This document shows positions 34,953 to 43,119 of a stretch of DNA of 57,316 nucleotides, piece by piece (position 1 is the first letter of the stretch; the number at the start of each line of letters is the position of its first letter). The translations under genes and the position numbers were made by a program. The notes beneath the pieces are model-generated. The model saw only the letters and a program-made list of their open reading frames with translations. It was not told where the DNA came from and made no database searches. Source of the stretch: an uncultured Saprospiraceae bacterium (lineage in GTDB: Bacteria > Bacteroidota > Bacteroidia > Chitinophagales > Saprospiraceae); NCBI GenBank assembly GCA_938018185.1, contig CALIIW010000252.1, positions 1 through 57,316 of the forward strand. Direction: 5' to 3'.

Positions 34953-35873
34953 TTAAAACAGAACCTTTAAGTCTTCTGCCAACTTTTTATAGACCCCTGT
35001 TGAATCGCTTAAGAAATATGAGGGAGCATTTTGATTTGAATGGATCACAAATGGTTTGTCTCCGCCTGTATTTTTATAGATCTTAATTTCAACTTGCTCT
35101 TCTCCCAATATATTCAATTTATAAATAGGAGGCGTGGATGCTATTGATGATGGATCCTCATGAAATTCAGCTCCTTCTAAGTTATGCACACTCTTTATCC
35201 AATCGGCAACATCTGTTGAATCTTTTACAGCTCCACCTGAGGTCCAATTTCCTTCCACTAATAGAAGTTGATTCTGCCCATTCAATCCCTCCATTCCAAT
35301 TGATCTAATTTGGTCCTTATCAATATTTACAAGTGTACTTTTTCTAAATCCATTAAAACCAGACTGCAAGGTTAAAGGTAAATAACCATCAACGGCATAA
35401 ACTTCAGGCCCTTCATCTGGTAACCTAACAAAAGAGGTCATTGATTGTTGCTGGGGATTGTATTTGAATCTACCAATTGCCAAATCAGCAATTTGCTTAG
35501 ACCCATCAAAGAATTGTAAACTAGAACCCAATGCCTCATCAATTTCATAATCCTTCCACTTTTCTGCTTTGGTAGCAGCGACTCGTAAAGCTTTGATGTT
35601 AACTATTTGATCAAACAAAGCTTTGACCTTATCTTCCGAACAAGGAACATTTAATTTGGAATTGGAAACATTCCAAACACCATTAGATTTTTTCACTTCA
35701 AATGGCTCTTGATCAAATTTTGTTTTGATCTTTATGGTTTGAATGGCGGAGGTATCAATTGAAAATATATCAGAGTTGAAACTTTTGTTTTTCTTATCCT
35801 TACCTCCAATCTTACTTAAGCCGAATAGGGCCAGCAAAACACATAAAATTATTAATAAGGTTTTATTATTCAT
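34953..35873 (-). CDS. DUF4340 envelope protein in the gld ABC operon
   Basis: This is a 306-residue protein with an N-terminal membrane anchor or signal (TLLIILCVLLALFGLS) and a long extracytoplasmic part of repeated beta-rich DUF4340 units (DTSAIQTIKIK, WKDYEIDEALGSSLQFFDG, YAVDGYLPLTLQSGFNGFR). DUF4340 genes commonly follow GldG-like auxiliary components of ABC transporters. Here it lies 43 bp after gldG on the same strand. A role as an accessory subunit of that transporter is inferred from context. Confidence 0.85.
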   Translation of the reverse strand: MNNKTLLIILCVLLALFGLSKIGGKDKKNKSFNSDIFSIDTSAIQTIKIKTKFDQEPFEVKKSNGVWNVSNSKLNVPCSEDKVKALFDQIVNIKALRVAATKAEKWKDYEIDEALGSSLQFFDGSKQIADLAIGRFKYNPQQQSMTSFVRLPDEGPEVYAVDGYLPLTLQSGFNGFRKSTLVNIDKDQIRSIGMEGLNGQNQLLLVEGNWTSGGAVKDSTDVADWIKSVHNLEGAEFHEDPSSIASTPPIYKLNILGEEQVEIKIYKNTGGDKPFVIHSNQNAPSYFLSDSTGVYKKLAEDLKVLF

Positions 35874-35916
35874 TTTAATTCATTTTAAAAAATATCAAAG
35901 ACTGAACTGTGCAGAC

Positions 35917-37416
35917 CTAATAGGTTTCTGCCATTAACTTTGCTCTTTTTGATCTTCTTCTTTGCGTTCTAATAAAACCAAAAATAGTGATCAAAACCAA
36001 TGGTAAGCCAATATTTAAAATCTTGAGGAATTGCCTCCTACCATCTTCCAATTTGTCTAAGGGTCTTGTTGTAACTCCTTTTGTTCTCAACTCAACCAAA
36101 CCTGTATCATCAGACAACCAATCAATGGAATTCACCATTAGACTGATATTATCTTCTGCTTGTCTTTGTTCTCCTTCGGTTAAGGCAAAATCAGCATCTC
36201 CGATTACTACAATTTTAGATGGAGTCGAATTTGCTAAACCTCCTTCAAGTACACCTCCCAAAACAAGATTAGATAAACCAAAATTAAAGTTGGTCAAATC
36301 TTTGCTAACAGCATCGAAAGTTACGGGAGCTGGTTCTATTCCTGATTGAGCTGAAGTCCTAAGCAATGGTGTAAAAGTAAATCTTTCGTCCCCTAAATAT
36401 CTCATAGGACTGGCAAAAGGCAGCATAATCATATCCAAGCCTTCTGTGATAGGATGTTCATCAAAATTATTAATCATAGGCAAGTAAGGAAAAGGTACTT
36501 GAGAAGGCATCATAAATGGCCCAACCCTTTGCTGGACGGTTACATTCCCACATCTACTGTCAATGACAAAACTATGCTCTATTTCCAAACCTTTGGCCCT
36601 TAGCCAACCTTCCGTTCCTGTAGTTAAAGCCATACCTTTGGAAGTTTGCAAATTGGCAGAAACTGCATTCATGGCAATAAACATATTGCCCCCCTTGTTT
36701 AGGTAGTCATCTAAAATTTGAAAATGACTGAGCGGTATGGAATCCTTAGGTAGGATCATAGCAATGGTTTTATATCTTTCTGGTATTTGAGGAACATTGT
36801 TTAAATCAATATCTTCTACCGCATACAAAATTTCAAGACCTTGATAAGCTTGATTTAGATTTTGCCTAGTCGCTTCTCCATGACCAGTGATCATACCTAT
36901 GGCAGGCTTGTCAATGACGGACATCTTTTTGATCTTGGTAGAAAGGTCATATTCCATATTCATACCTTGTTGTATCAAGGGCATCAATTCTGGATTTTGA
37001 TCTCCTGATTTCAATACAGCACCCATGTAAACTCTTTGCTGTTTGTTTTGATCTTTTTCACGAATGTTAATCATAAAAGGTTGAATCCCATTACTCGCAG
37101 CATCTTGCTTTAATTCATCCGTGTCAGGTGTTATGATCTCATAATTGACCATTCCTCCAGAAATAGCAGAATACTCTTCTAAAATATCTCTAAAGTCCCC
37201 TTTTGCTTTTTCTAATGAAGGGTGTAATTCTTCAGAAAAGTAAGCTGTAACAGTAACAGGGTCTTCAAGATTTTTGAGAATATTATGTGTTGCGCCACTC
37301 AATGTATATTGATTGTCTTCTGTTGTATCAAACCTAAGGCTATAGCTTCTAGACAATAAGTTAACAACAAAAATTATGGCTATTATTAAAATAATTGATA
37401 TCGCTTTTTTTCCCAT
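35917..37416 (-). CDS. gldG: Gliding-motility ABC transporter auxiliary protein GldG
   Basis: This is a 499-residue protein with an N-terminal membrane helix (about 5-24) and a large periplasmic ABC_transp_aux domain (VTAYFSEELHPSLEKAKGDFRDILEEY, here cited as VTAYFSEEL and DFRDILEEY; GMITGHGEA; DDYLNKGGNMFIAMN; VVIGDADFA). A C-terminal helix (about 465-485) is followed by a basic tail RTQRRRSKRAK. It matches GldG, which with GldA and GldF forms a transporter required for gliding in Flavobacterium although absent from some gliders. It lies 7 bp after gldF. Confidence 0.92.
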   Translation of the reverse strand: MGKKAISIILIIAIIFVVNLLSRSYSLRFDTTEDNQYTLSGATHNILKNLEDPVTVTAYFSEELHPSLEKAKGDFRDILEEYSAISGGMVNYEIITPDTDELKQDAASNGIQPFMINIREKDQNKQQRVYMGAVLKSGDQNPELMPLIQQGMNMEYDLSTKIKKMSVIDKPAIGMITGHGEATRQNLNQAYQGLEILYAVEDIDLNNVPQIPERYKTIAMILPKDSIPLSHFQILDDYLNKGGNMFIAMNAVSANLQTSKGMALTTGTEGWLRAKGLEIEHSFVIDSRCGNVTVQQRVGPFMMPSQVPFPYLPMINNFDEHPITEGLDMIMLPFASPMRYLGDERFTFTPLLRTSAQSGIEPAPVTFDAVSKDLTNFNFGLSNLVLGGVLEGGLANSTPSKIVVIGDADFALTEGEQRQAEDNISLMVNSIDWLSDDTGLVELRTKGVTTRPLDKLEDGRRQFLKILNIGLPLVLITIFGFIRTQRRRSKRAKLMAETY

Positions 37417-37423
37417 GAGTCTT

Positions 37424-38152
37424 TTATCGTCTTTTAGATATTTGATTAATGGTCAATAATAATCCTAGAAAAGTAATTGAAAGAAAAAAGATCACATCTT
37501 TTGTATCAATTACCCCTCTTACCATCGGTTCATAATGTGAGAAGAAACTTGCAAAGTCAAAAAATTCAGAGCCTATTCCCTGCAAATTTGAGGCAAGTAC
37601 ACTGAATAATAAAAAGAAACAAATTCCTAGTACCAGAGAAATCACAAAAGCAACCACTTGGTCTTCCGTCAAACTACTTGCGAATAGTCCCAAACTAATA
37701 TAGGCGGAAGATATTAACAGTAAACCAAAGTAGCCGGATAGCGTCCTTCCTAGATCAAGATCTCCAATTTGAGAAATTGTAACTATATAAGGTATGGTAA
37801 AAACCAATGCAGCAACTATCAGTAAGAGGCATGCAAGGTATTTGCCTATGACCAATTGATAATTAGATAGGGACTTTGTAAGCAGTAGTTCTATGGTACC
37901 ACTTTTCCATTCTTTGGCTATCATACCCATCGTTATCGAGGGTATAAAAAGCCCAATAGCGGGAAGTGCGCCATTAATAAAAAATGCCATCAAATCTGCT
38001 TGCCCTCTAATAAAGATATCTTGGACAAATAGGCCGTATAACCAAGTAAATATACCACAGATCAATAAAAATACGATGAGAAATACGTAGGCCACTAAAG
38101 AATCAAAAAAGGAACTGATCTCTTTTCTGGCTACTACCCAAATTGGATTCAT
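37424..38152 (-). CDS. gldF: Gliding-motility ABC transporter permease GldF
   Basis: This is a 242-residue ABC-2 type permease with six hydrophobic segments. The opening (NPIWVVARKEISSFFDSLVAYVF, cited as VARKEISSFFDS) and the conserved cytoplasmic loop EWKSGTIELLLTKSLSNYQLVIGKYLA (cited as EWKSGTIELLLTKSLS) are typical of GldF and related ABC-2 permeases. It lies 8 bp after gldA and 7 bp before gldG, so the three are very likely one transcript and one complex. Confidence 0.93.
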   Translation of the reverse strand: MNPIWVVARKEISSFFDSLVAYVFLIVFLLICGIFTWLYGLFVQDIFIRGQADLMAFFINGALPAIGLFIPSITMGMIAKEWKSGTIELLLTKSLSNYQLVIGKYLACLLLIVAALVFTIPYIVTISQIGDLDLGRTLSGYFGLLLISSAYISLGLFASSLTEDQVVAFVISLVLGICFFLLFSVLASNLQGIGSEFFDFASFFSHYEPMVRGVIDTKDVIFFLSITFLGLLLTINQISKRR

Positions 38153-38160
38153 ATTCAGTT

Positions 38161-39081
38161 CTAATTTAAGGTTAAGTCTCGGAAAATATCTTCCAGTCTT
38201 GTTTCAAAAGGTACCATCTCAAGGAGTACCCAATTATTTTTTACGCAAAGTTTAAAGACATCTTCATTTAAAGTGCCTTCGGAACTTTGTAATTCAAATC
38301 TATTTTGTTCCGCATTAACGATATCTACCATTTTTGCTGAAGCCAAACCACTTAATGCGGCATGAATCTGATTAGAGTCCGCTCCTGAAATTCTCAATTT
38401 CAAAAGTTTGTTTCCAGAAGCTTGTCGTCTCAATGTCTCAGAAGTCCCATTTGCTACAATTTTTCCTTCGTTGATGATGAGGATTCGATCACAAGTTGCT
38501 TCTACTTCAGGAAGGATGTGTGTACTGAGAATTACTGTTTTTTCTTTTCCTAATTGCCTGATTAATGCTCTAATTTCAACAATTTGATTTGGATCTAGAC
38601 CAGTGGTAGGTTCATCTAAAATTAAAATCTCAGGATCATGTATCATTGCTTGAGCTAGGCCAACCCTTTGGCGATATCCTTTTGATAATTCACCAATTTT
38701 TTTGTGTTTCTCATTATTAAGACCACATTGTCTGACCATCTTTCTGATTTGAGTATCAATCTGATTGCTTGGTACTTTTTGCAAAGAGGCACAAAATTTT
38801 AGATAATCCAAAACCGGCATATCGAGATAAAGGGGATTGTGTTCGGGTAGGTATCCAATATGCTTTCGCATATCTTCTTGATCAAAAGTTTTTCCACCAA
38901 TTAAAATTTCTCCACTTCCTTTAGTTAGATAAGAAGTGATCATTTTCATGGTGGTAGTTTTTCCAGCACCATTAGGACCTAAAAAACCTAAGACTTCTCC
39001 CGTTTTAACTTCAAAAGAAATATTATCGACGGCTTTTTGGCTTCCATAATGTTTACTCAAATTCCTAATTAGTATATCCAT
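38161..39081 (-). CDS. gldA: Gliding-motility ABC transporter ATPase GldA
   Basis: This is a 306-residue ABC ATPase with Walker A GPNGAGKTT (about 35-43), Q-loop region YLPEHNPLY, signature LSKGYRQRVGLAQAM, Walker B ILILDEPTTGLDP and H-loop STHILPE. About 80 C-terminal residues form a regulatory extension. It is the first gene of gldA-gldF-gldG-DUF4340-polX, all on the minus strand with short gaps. A -7-like element TATTTTTG lies at 39120-39127 upstream, though its -33 partner is weak. Confidence 0.93.
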   Translation of the reverse strand: MDILIRNLSKHYGSQKAVDNISFEVKTGEVLGFLGPNGAGKTTTMKMITSYLTKGSGEILIGGKTFDQEDMRKHIGYLPEHNPLYLDMPVLDYLKFCASLQKVPSNQIDTQIRKMVRQCGLNNEKHKKIGELSKGYRQRVGLAQAMIHDPEILILDEPTTGLDPNQIVEIRALIRQLGKEKTVILSTHILPEVEATCDRILIINEGKIVANGTSETLRRQASGNKLLKLRISGADSNQIHAALSGLASAKMVDIVNAEQNRFELQSSEGTLNEDVFKLCVKNNWVLLEMVPFETRLEDIFRDLTLN

Positions 39082-39224
39082 TAAGTTTGAATAGTTTGAT
39101 TGTTTTCAAAATTCAGCAACAAAAATATAATTTTTTGGAAAAAGGAAAATATTAAAGCTGATTTTTTAAGTAAAATAGAATCAATATTCTTTTTAATTTC
39201 ACAAGGAAGAAATTTCTTTTTTTC

Positions 39225-39255
39225 TTTGATTTTTTTCCCGAAAACAATAATTTCG
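39225..39255 (+). promoter_or_regulatory. Bacteroidota-type promoter of the MORN lipoprotein gene
   Basis: TTTG (39225-39228), exactly 19 bases, then TAATTTCG (39248-39255) match TTTG-N19-TAnnTTTG with one difference. The ATG at 39286 is 30 bases downstream. Confidence 0.72.
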
Positions 39256-39285
39256 CAAATACGTATCTAAATAAAAACATATATA

Positions 39286-39927
39286 ATGAGACAATTCCTG
39301 CTATTTACACTATTTCTATCAATTATTCTTTCCTGTGGTGGTTCTGCAAGCACTGAAACAGCTGCTCCGGACCCAGGAACTCAAGGATCAGGCGATTTGT
39401 CGGGTTTTAAAATTATTGATGTGCCTGGATCTAATTTGCAAAGGGCAGAAAAAATTGATAATGAAAACAACCTTGCAGAAGAAGGTAATTTAAGCGATGG
39501 CAAAAGAGAAGGTGCCTGGGTAACTTACTACAATGGTAGAGATCAAGGGAAAATCAAAAAAATAACCAACTACTACAACGATGTCAAGAATGGCATTCAA
39601 CTTACCTTTGCAAAAAACGGTACCATTGAAACCAAGTCTAGATTTATCAACAATAAACTCAATGGAGAATATGCCAAATACAAATCAAGCAGAATGCTTG
39701 AATCTACAAACTATTTGGATGGCAAAATAGATGGTGTTTACAAAACATTCTATACTAACGGCAAGATTCAACAAGAAGCTGAATTTAAAAACGGCCAAAA
39801 GCATGGTACATCTACTTACTATAATGAAGCAGAACAAGTAACCATGAAATATGAATATAAAGATGGCAAACAAGTATCTGGAGGCAAGGTAGACCCAGTA
39901 CCGGTGGAAGAAGAAGAGAAGAAGTAA
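39286..39927 (+). CDS. Lipoprotein with MORN-type repeats
   Basis: This is a 213-residue predicted lipoprotein: MRQFLLFTLFLSIILSC gives a signal peptide and lipid-bearing Cys17. After a short linker, residues about 65-200 consist of MORN_2-type units (EGNLSDGKREGAWVTYYN, NDVKNGIQLTFAKNGTIE, NNKLNGEYAKY, DGKIDGVYKTFYTNGKIQ, NGQKHGTSTYYN). These repeats mediate protein or lipid contacts in other systems. Similar proteins are sometimes labelled YwqK antitoxin, but no toxin partner is here. It has its own promoter and a strong terminator. Confidence 0.85.
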   Translation: MRQFLLFTLFLSIILSCGGSASTETAAPDPGTQGSGDLSGFKIIDVPGSNLQRAEKIDNENNLAEEGNLSDGKREGAWVTYYNGRDQGKIKKITNYYNDVKNGIQLTFAKNGTIETKSRFINNKLNGEYAKYKSSRMLESTNYLDGKIDGVYKTFYTNGKIQQEAEFKNGQKHGTSTYYNEAEQVTMKYEYKDGKQVSGGKVDPVPVEEEEKK

Positions 39928-39953
39928 GTATTTTAACTATACCCTATTAATAA

Positions 39954-39995
39954 AACAACAAAAGCCTATTTAATTTTAAATAGGCTTTTGTTGTT
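39954..39995. terminator. Strong hairpin terminator, symmetric
   Basis: A perfect 20-bp stem (AACAACAAAAGCCTATTTAA and its complement) with a two-base loop, ending GGCTTTTG, lies 27 bp after the MORN lipoprotein stop codon. Confidence 0.92.
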
Positions 39996-40026
39996 ATGAG
40001 AGCTTCTATTAAACAAGTTAGAAAAG

Positions 40027-40075
40027 AGCGCCGTGAAACGCCGAGCTTAGCTGTGAAACGTTGTGACCCAAAAAA
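40027..40075 (-). repeat. Remote, inverted, partial copy of the GxxExxY-flanking repeat
   Basis: AGCGCCGTGAA at the left and GTGACCCAAAAAA at the right are the reverse complement of the left part of the repeats at 45248 and 45447 (TTTTTTGGGTCAC...TTCACGGCGCT). The middle is diverged. The rest of the 458-bp gap 39928-40385 holds the terminator at 39954 and AT-rich sequence with no gene that I can support. Confidence 0.7.
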
Positions 40076-40385
40076 CTTATTTGTTTTAATGGACCATAAA
40101 ATCTTTTGAAATTCAGGACGAAAATAGAATTGTTAGACAAAAAAACATAATCCGTTTTAAATTCGGTCGGTTTCATTTTATATTTAGTCAAGTACTATTC
40201 CTTTTCCCATTACACTCACATAACAACTTTCCTTCATAAAAAGACCTTGGCACTATTCTAGCAACACTCCTCTTGCTACCTATTGTTTAATAATAAGCAA
40301 ACGCCCAATGGCAAAAAGCCAATAGCCTGCATACCTACTTCTCCCCGATTTTATTTCCATTTTATTAAATTAAAATTAATCGATC

Positions 40386-42230
40386 TTGAGGAGGCTCTTT
40401 CTTTCCGTGGTATTATTGTTTTGTCTACTATATATGTATGCACAACCTAGCGTTACAGCAAACGACTCCATTCCAAAATATTATAACACCTTTGGCTTAG
40501 GCACCAATATGGGCTGGAATCCACCCTGGTCAGATGAGCAGCTTGCAGATCTTGCTGCTGGAAATCCTGCCGAGGGAATAGATGGCATTGGTGTAAACTG
40601 CATGCGTCCTGCCCTATTTGAATTCTTTCTTGAAAATTGGGGATACGATATCAGAGTCTCAGCTTTTGAACACTATAAGTCTCTCGGTATGCGGGATCAT
40701 GTAGCCTTCATTGGTTATCCTGCCGAATGGCATAGAGATTCTTCTTATTACTGCGACGATAGACAATCAAATGTTTTTAAAAATTTATACGAACCGATTT
40801 GGGATGAAGGAAAAAATGGAACGGCAGTAAATGATGACAATTATTATGCGGTGTATCTGTCCAAAATGGTCCCCTTGTATAAAGACTATATAAAATTTTG
40901 GGAAATCTGGAACGAACCCGATTTCGATCATGGAGGCAATGCCTGGAAGCCAAGAGGCTTGGACGGCAACTGGTGGGAAAACGATCCACCTGCCTGCGAA
41001 CAAGCTTTATCCGCTCCTTTTTACAATTATATTAGAATGCTTCGTATTAGTTATGAAGTTATCAAGAGCATAGATCCTGATGCGATGATTTGCACAGGAG
41101 GATTAGGTTATACTTCATTTCTAGATGCCATCATGAGAAATACAGATAATCCAGATGCTGGAAATGTATCTGTTGATTATCCTTTAAAAGGAGGTGCCTA
41201 TTTTGATGTGCTTTCCTATCATGCTTATCCACATCTAGAAGGCATGCGTACTTGGAACAATGAGATTTTCGACTTTGTATATGACAGACATTCAGACAAG
41301 GCGGTTGAATTGATGATAGATAAAAAAAGAGATTTTGAACAAATTCTTTTTGATTATGGATACGATGGTTTCGAGTATCCTCAAAAGTTTTTTATCAATA
41401 CGGAATGTAATATTCCTAGGAAAGGATTTAATGACAATATTGGCTCTGATGAAGCCCAAAGAAATTTCAATATAAAAGCACTTGTTGCTGCACAAAAAGA
41501 AGGCTTGCTTCAATACCATATTTACAACTTAGCCGAAGAAACAAATCCGGTGTACCAGCATGCAGAATTTAATTTCATGGGCTTATATAAAAAGATACGA
41601 GAATCAGAACCTTATGCACACAGTTATACCCAAGGAGGCGTCGCCTACAAAACAACCATTGCATTCTTGAAAGACCATTATTTTGATTATCAAAATAATT
41701 CTTTTATTGATACCATACCAGAAATAGATGGCGGCCTTTTCAGAGATGGCAATGGCAAAGAGGTTATGGTGTTATGGGCAAAAACCCATCAAGACCTTAT
41801 CGAAAATCCTAAATTTAGATTCAAAATTCCCGAGGACTTTTATAAAGAAGATCTTGTTTATCACAAGTGGGACTTTGCTTTGACAGGTAGAGATTACAAA
41901 ATTAATAGTCCAAGCATTGAGTTGACAGGCTCTCCAATATTTATTACTAAAAAAGAAAGGCCTAATTCAAATATTGACCTGGAAGAGGCCTTGATATTTA
42001 CAGCCAATCCTAATCCTTTCAAAAATATATTGAATATTGAATTTGCCAATCCATACAAAGCCGGTCTTGCAATTAAAATTTTTAGTTCTGCTGGAAATCT
42101 TGTTTTTAAAGATGAGAAGACCAACGCTTCAGAAATGCAAATTGACTTAGCACATCTTGGAACAGGCGTTTATTATGTTCAAGTGATATCGGAGGGTAAA
42201 TCTTATATTAAGAAGGTAGTTAAGTTTTAA
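40386..42230 (+). CDS. Secreted glycoside hydrolase (clan GH-A-like TIM barrel) with T9SS type A sorting domain
   Basis: This is a 614-residue exported enzyme. The start is TTG at 40386: an in-frame TAA at 40377 excludes anything earlier, and the TTG gives the signal peptide (M)RRLFLSVVLLFCLLYMYAQ. The body has a TIM-barrel glycosidase pattern with the putative acid/base Glu177 in KFWEIWNEPDF and the nucleophile Glu340 in FINTECNIPRKGF, as in clan GH-A families such as GH39 and GH5. The exact family and substrate are not assignable. Residues about 535-614 are a type A T9SS domain (ANPNPFKNILNIEF...YYVQVISEGKSYIKKVVKF, cited in parts). It is followed by genes for an SDR, a glycosylasparaginase and a hydrolase on the same strand. 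Confidence 0.85.
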   Translation: MRRLFLSVVLLFCLLYMYAQPSVTANDSIPKYYNTFGLGTNMGWNPPWSDEQLADLAAGNPAEGIDGIGVNCMRPALFEFFLENWGYDIRVSAFEHYKSLGMRDHVAFIGYPAEWHRDSSYYCDDRQSNVFKNLYEPIWDEGKNGTAVNDDNYYAVYLSKMVPLYKDYIKFWEIWNEPDFDHGGNAWKPRGLDGNWWENDPPACEQALSAPFYNYIRMLRISYEVIKSIDPDAMICTGGLGYTSFLDAIMRNTDNPDAGNVSVDYPLKGGAYFDVLSYHAYPHLEGMRTWNNEIFDFVYDRHSDKAVELMIDKKRDFEQILFDYGYDGFEYPQKFFINTECNIPRKGFNDNIGSDEAQRNFNIKALVAAQKEGLLQYHIYNLAEETNPVYQHAEFNFMGLYKKIRESEPYAHSYTQGGVAYKTTIAFLKDHYFDYQNNSFIDTIPEIDGGLFRDGNGKEVMVLWAKTHQDLIENPKFRFKIPEDFYKEDLVYHKWDFALTGRDYKINSPSIELTGSPIFITKKERPNSNIDLEEALIFTANPNPFKNILNIEFANPYKAGLAIKIFSSAGNLVFKDEKTNASEMQIDLAHLGTGVYYVQVISEGKSYIKKVVKF

Positions 42231-42278
42231 GAATTTTTACCAAGCTTAAAAAAACTAAGTAAACAAAAGCTTTACACC

Positions 42279-42294
42279 CAAGAGCATGCTCTTG
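42279..42294. promoter_or_regulatory. Perfect 16-bp palindrome upstream of the SDR gene
   Basis: CAAGAGCATGCTCTTG is a perfect inverted repeat with no loop, 70 bp before the SDR start. It lacks a T tract, so it is more likely an operator for a dimeric regulator than a terminator. This is inference. Confidence 0.45.
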
Positions 42295-42317
42295 ACAAAT
42301 CTTTCCTCATAAATCTC

Positions 42318-42337
42318 CTTAATTTTTAAAAATTAAG
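42318..42337. promoter_or_regulatory. Perfect 20-bp AT-rich palindrome upstream of the SDR gene
   Basis: CTTAATTTTTAAAAATTAAG ends 26 bp before the ATG at 42364. It could be a regulator site or a weak terminator for the upstream hydrolase gene; no U tract follows. Confidence 0.4.
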
Positions 42338-42363
42338 CCTTATACTTAAGGATAATATCATTC

Positions 42364-43119
42364 ATGAGATTTAAAGACAAGACCGTTTTGATAACTGGAG
42401 GCACCAGAGGTATCGGCAGAGCCATTGCCTTGGCTTTTGCAAAAGAAGGTGCTCGCTTGGCATTGACTTATTATAGCAATGAAGATGCTGCACAACAAAC
42501 CACTGCCTTGATCCAAGGCGAGCAGCATATATTTCTTAGATCAGATGTAAGCAAACCAGAGGAAGTCCGTAAAGTTGTCAATGAGGTAGCCTTGCAATTT
42601 GGCCATATTGATATATTAATTAATAATGCTGGAATCTACATCCCTCACTCCATAATTGATCTCCCATATAAAGAGTGGATTTACAAATGGGAAAAAACCA
42701 TGGGTATCAATCTCAATGGACCAGCAAACGTATGCTACTGCGTAGCTAACTACATGATCCATGAAAAAAAAGGGAAGATCATCAACATAACTTCCAGAGG
42801 TGCTTATAGAGGGGAACCAGAACATCCGGCTTATGGTGCGGCAAAAGCAGGTTTGAATTCCTTAACACAATCTCTAGCAAAGAAGTTAGCAAAATACAAC
42901 ATAAGTGTGCTTGGTTTAGCTCCAGGTTTTGTAGACACGGATATGGCTAAACCCTACATCAAAGGTCCAGACAAAGAAAAAATTCTTGCTCAAAGTCCAT
43001 TAAATAGAGCAGCTAAGCCTGAAGAAATTGCCAAGGCTGTTCTCTTGTTATCTGAAGATGGCATTGATTACCTCACCGGTTCTATCATTGATATGAATGG
43101 AGCCTCATACTTTAGATAA
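42364..43119 (+). CDS. SDR-family NAD(P)-dependent oxidoreductase
   Basis: This is a 251-residue classical short-chain dehydrogenase/reductase. It has the Rossmann motif TGGTRGIGRA (residues about 10-19), NNAG, and the catalytic Ser144, Tyr157 and Lys161 (NITSRGAYRGEPEHPAYGAAKAG, cited as NITSRGAY and YGAAKAG). PGFVDTDMAK follows, and the C-terminal DYLTGSIIDMNG is FabG-like. The substrate is unknown and FabG-type acyl reduction is only one option. The stop codon TAA is followed directly by the ATG of the next gene, so the two are translationally linked. Confidence 0.92.
   Translation: MRFKDKTVLITGGTRGIGRAIALAFAKEGARLALTYYSNEDAAQQTTALIQGEQHIFLRSDVSKPEEVRKVVNEVALQFGHIDILINNAGIYIPHSIIDLPYKEWIYKWEKTMGINLNGPANVCYCVANYMIHEKKGKIINITSRGAYRGEPEHPAYGAAKAGLNSLTQSLAKKLAKYNISVLGLAPGFVDTDMAKPYIKGPDKEKILAQSPLNRAAKPEEIAKAVLLLSEDGIDYLTGSIIDMNGASYFR

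Noticed and set aside
39286-39927. Toxin-antitoxin reading of the MORN (YwqK-like) lipoprotein
   Set aside because: It is a lipoprotein with its own promoter and terminator and has no adjacent toxin gene.
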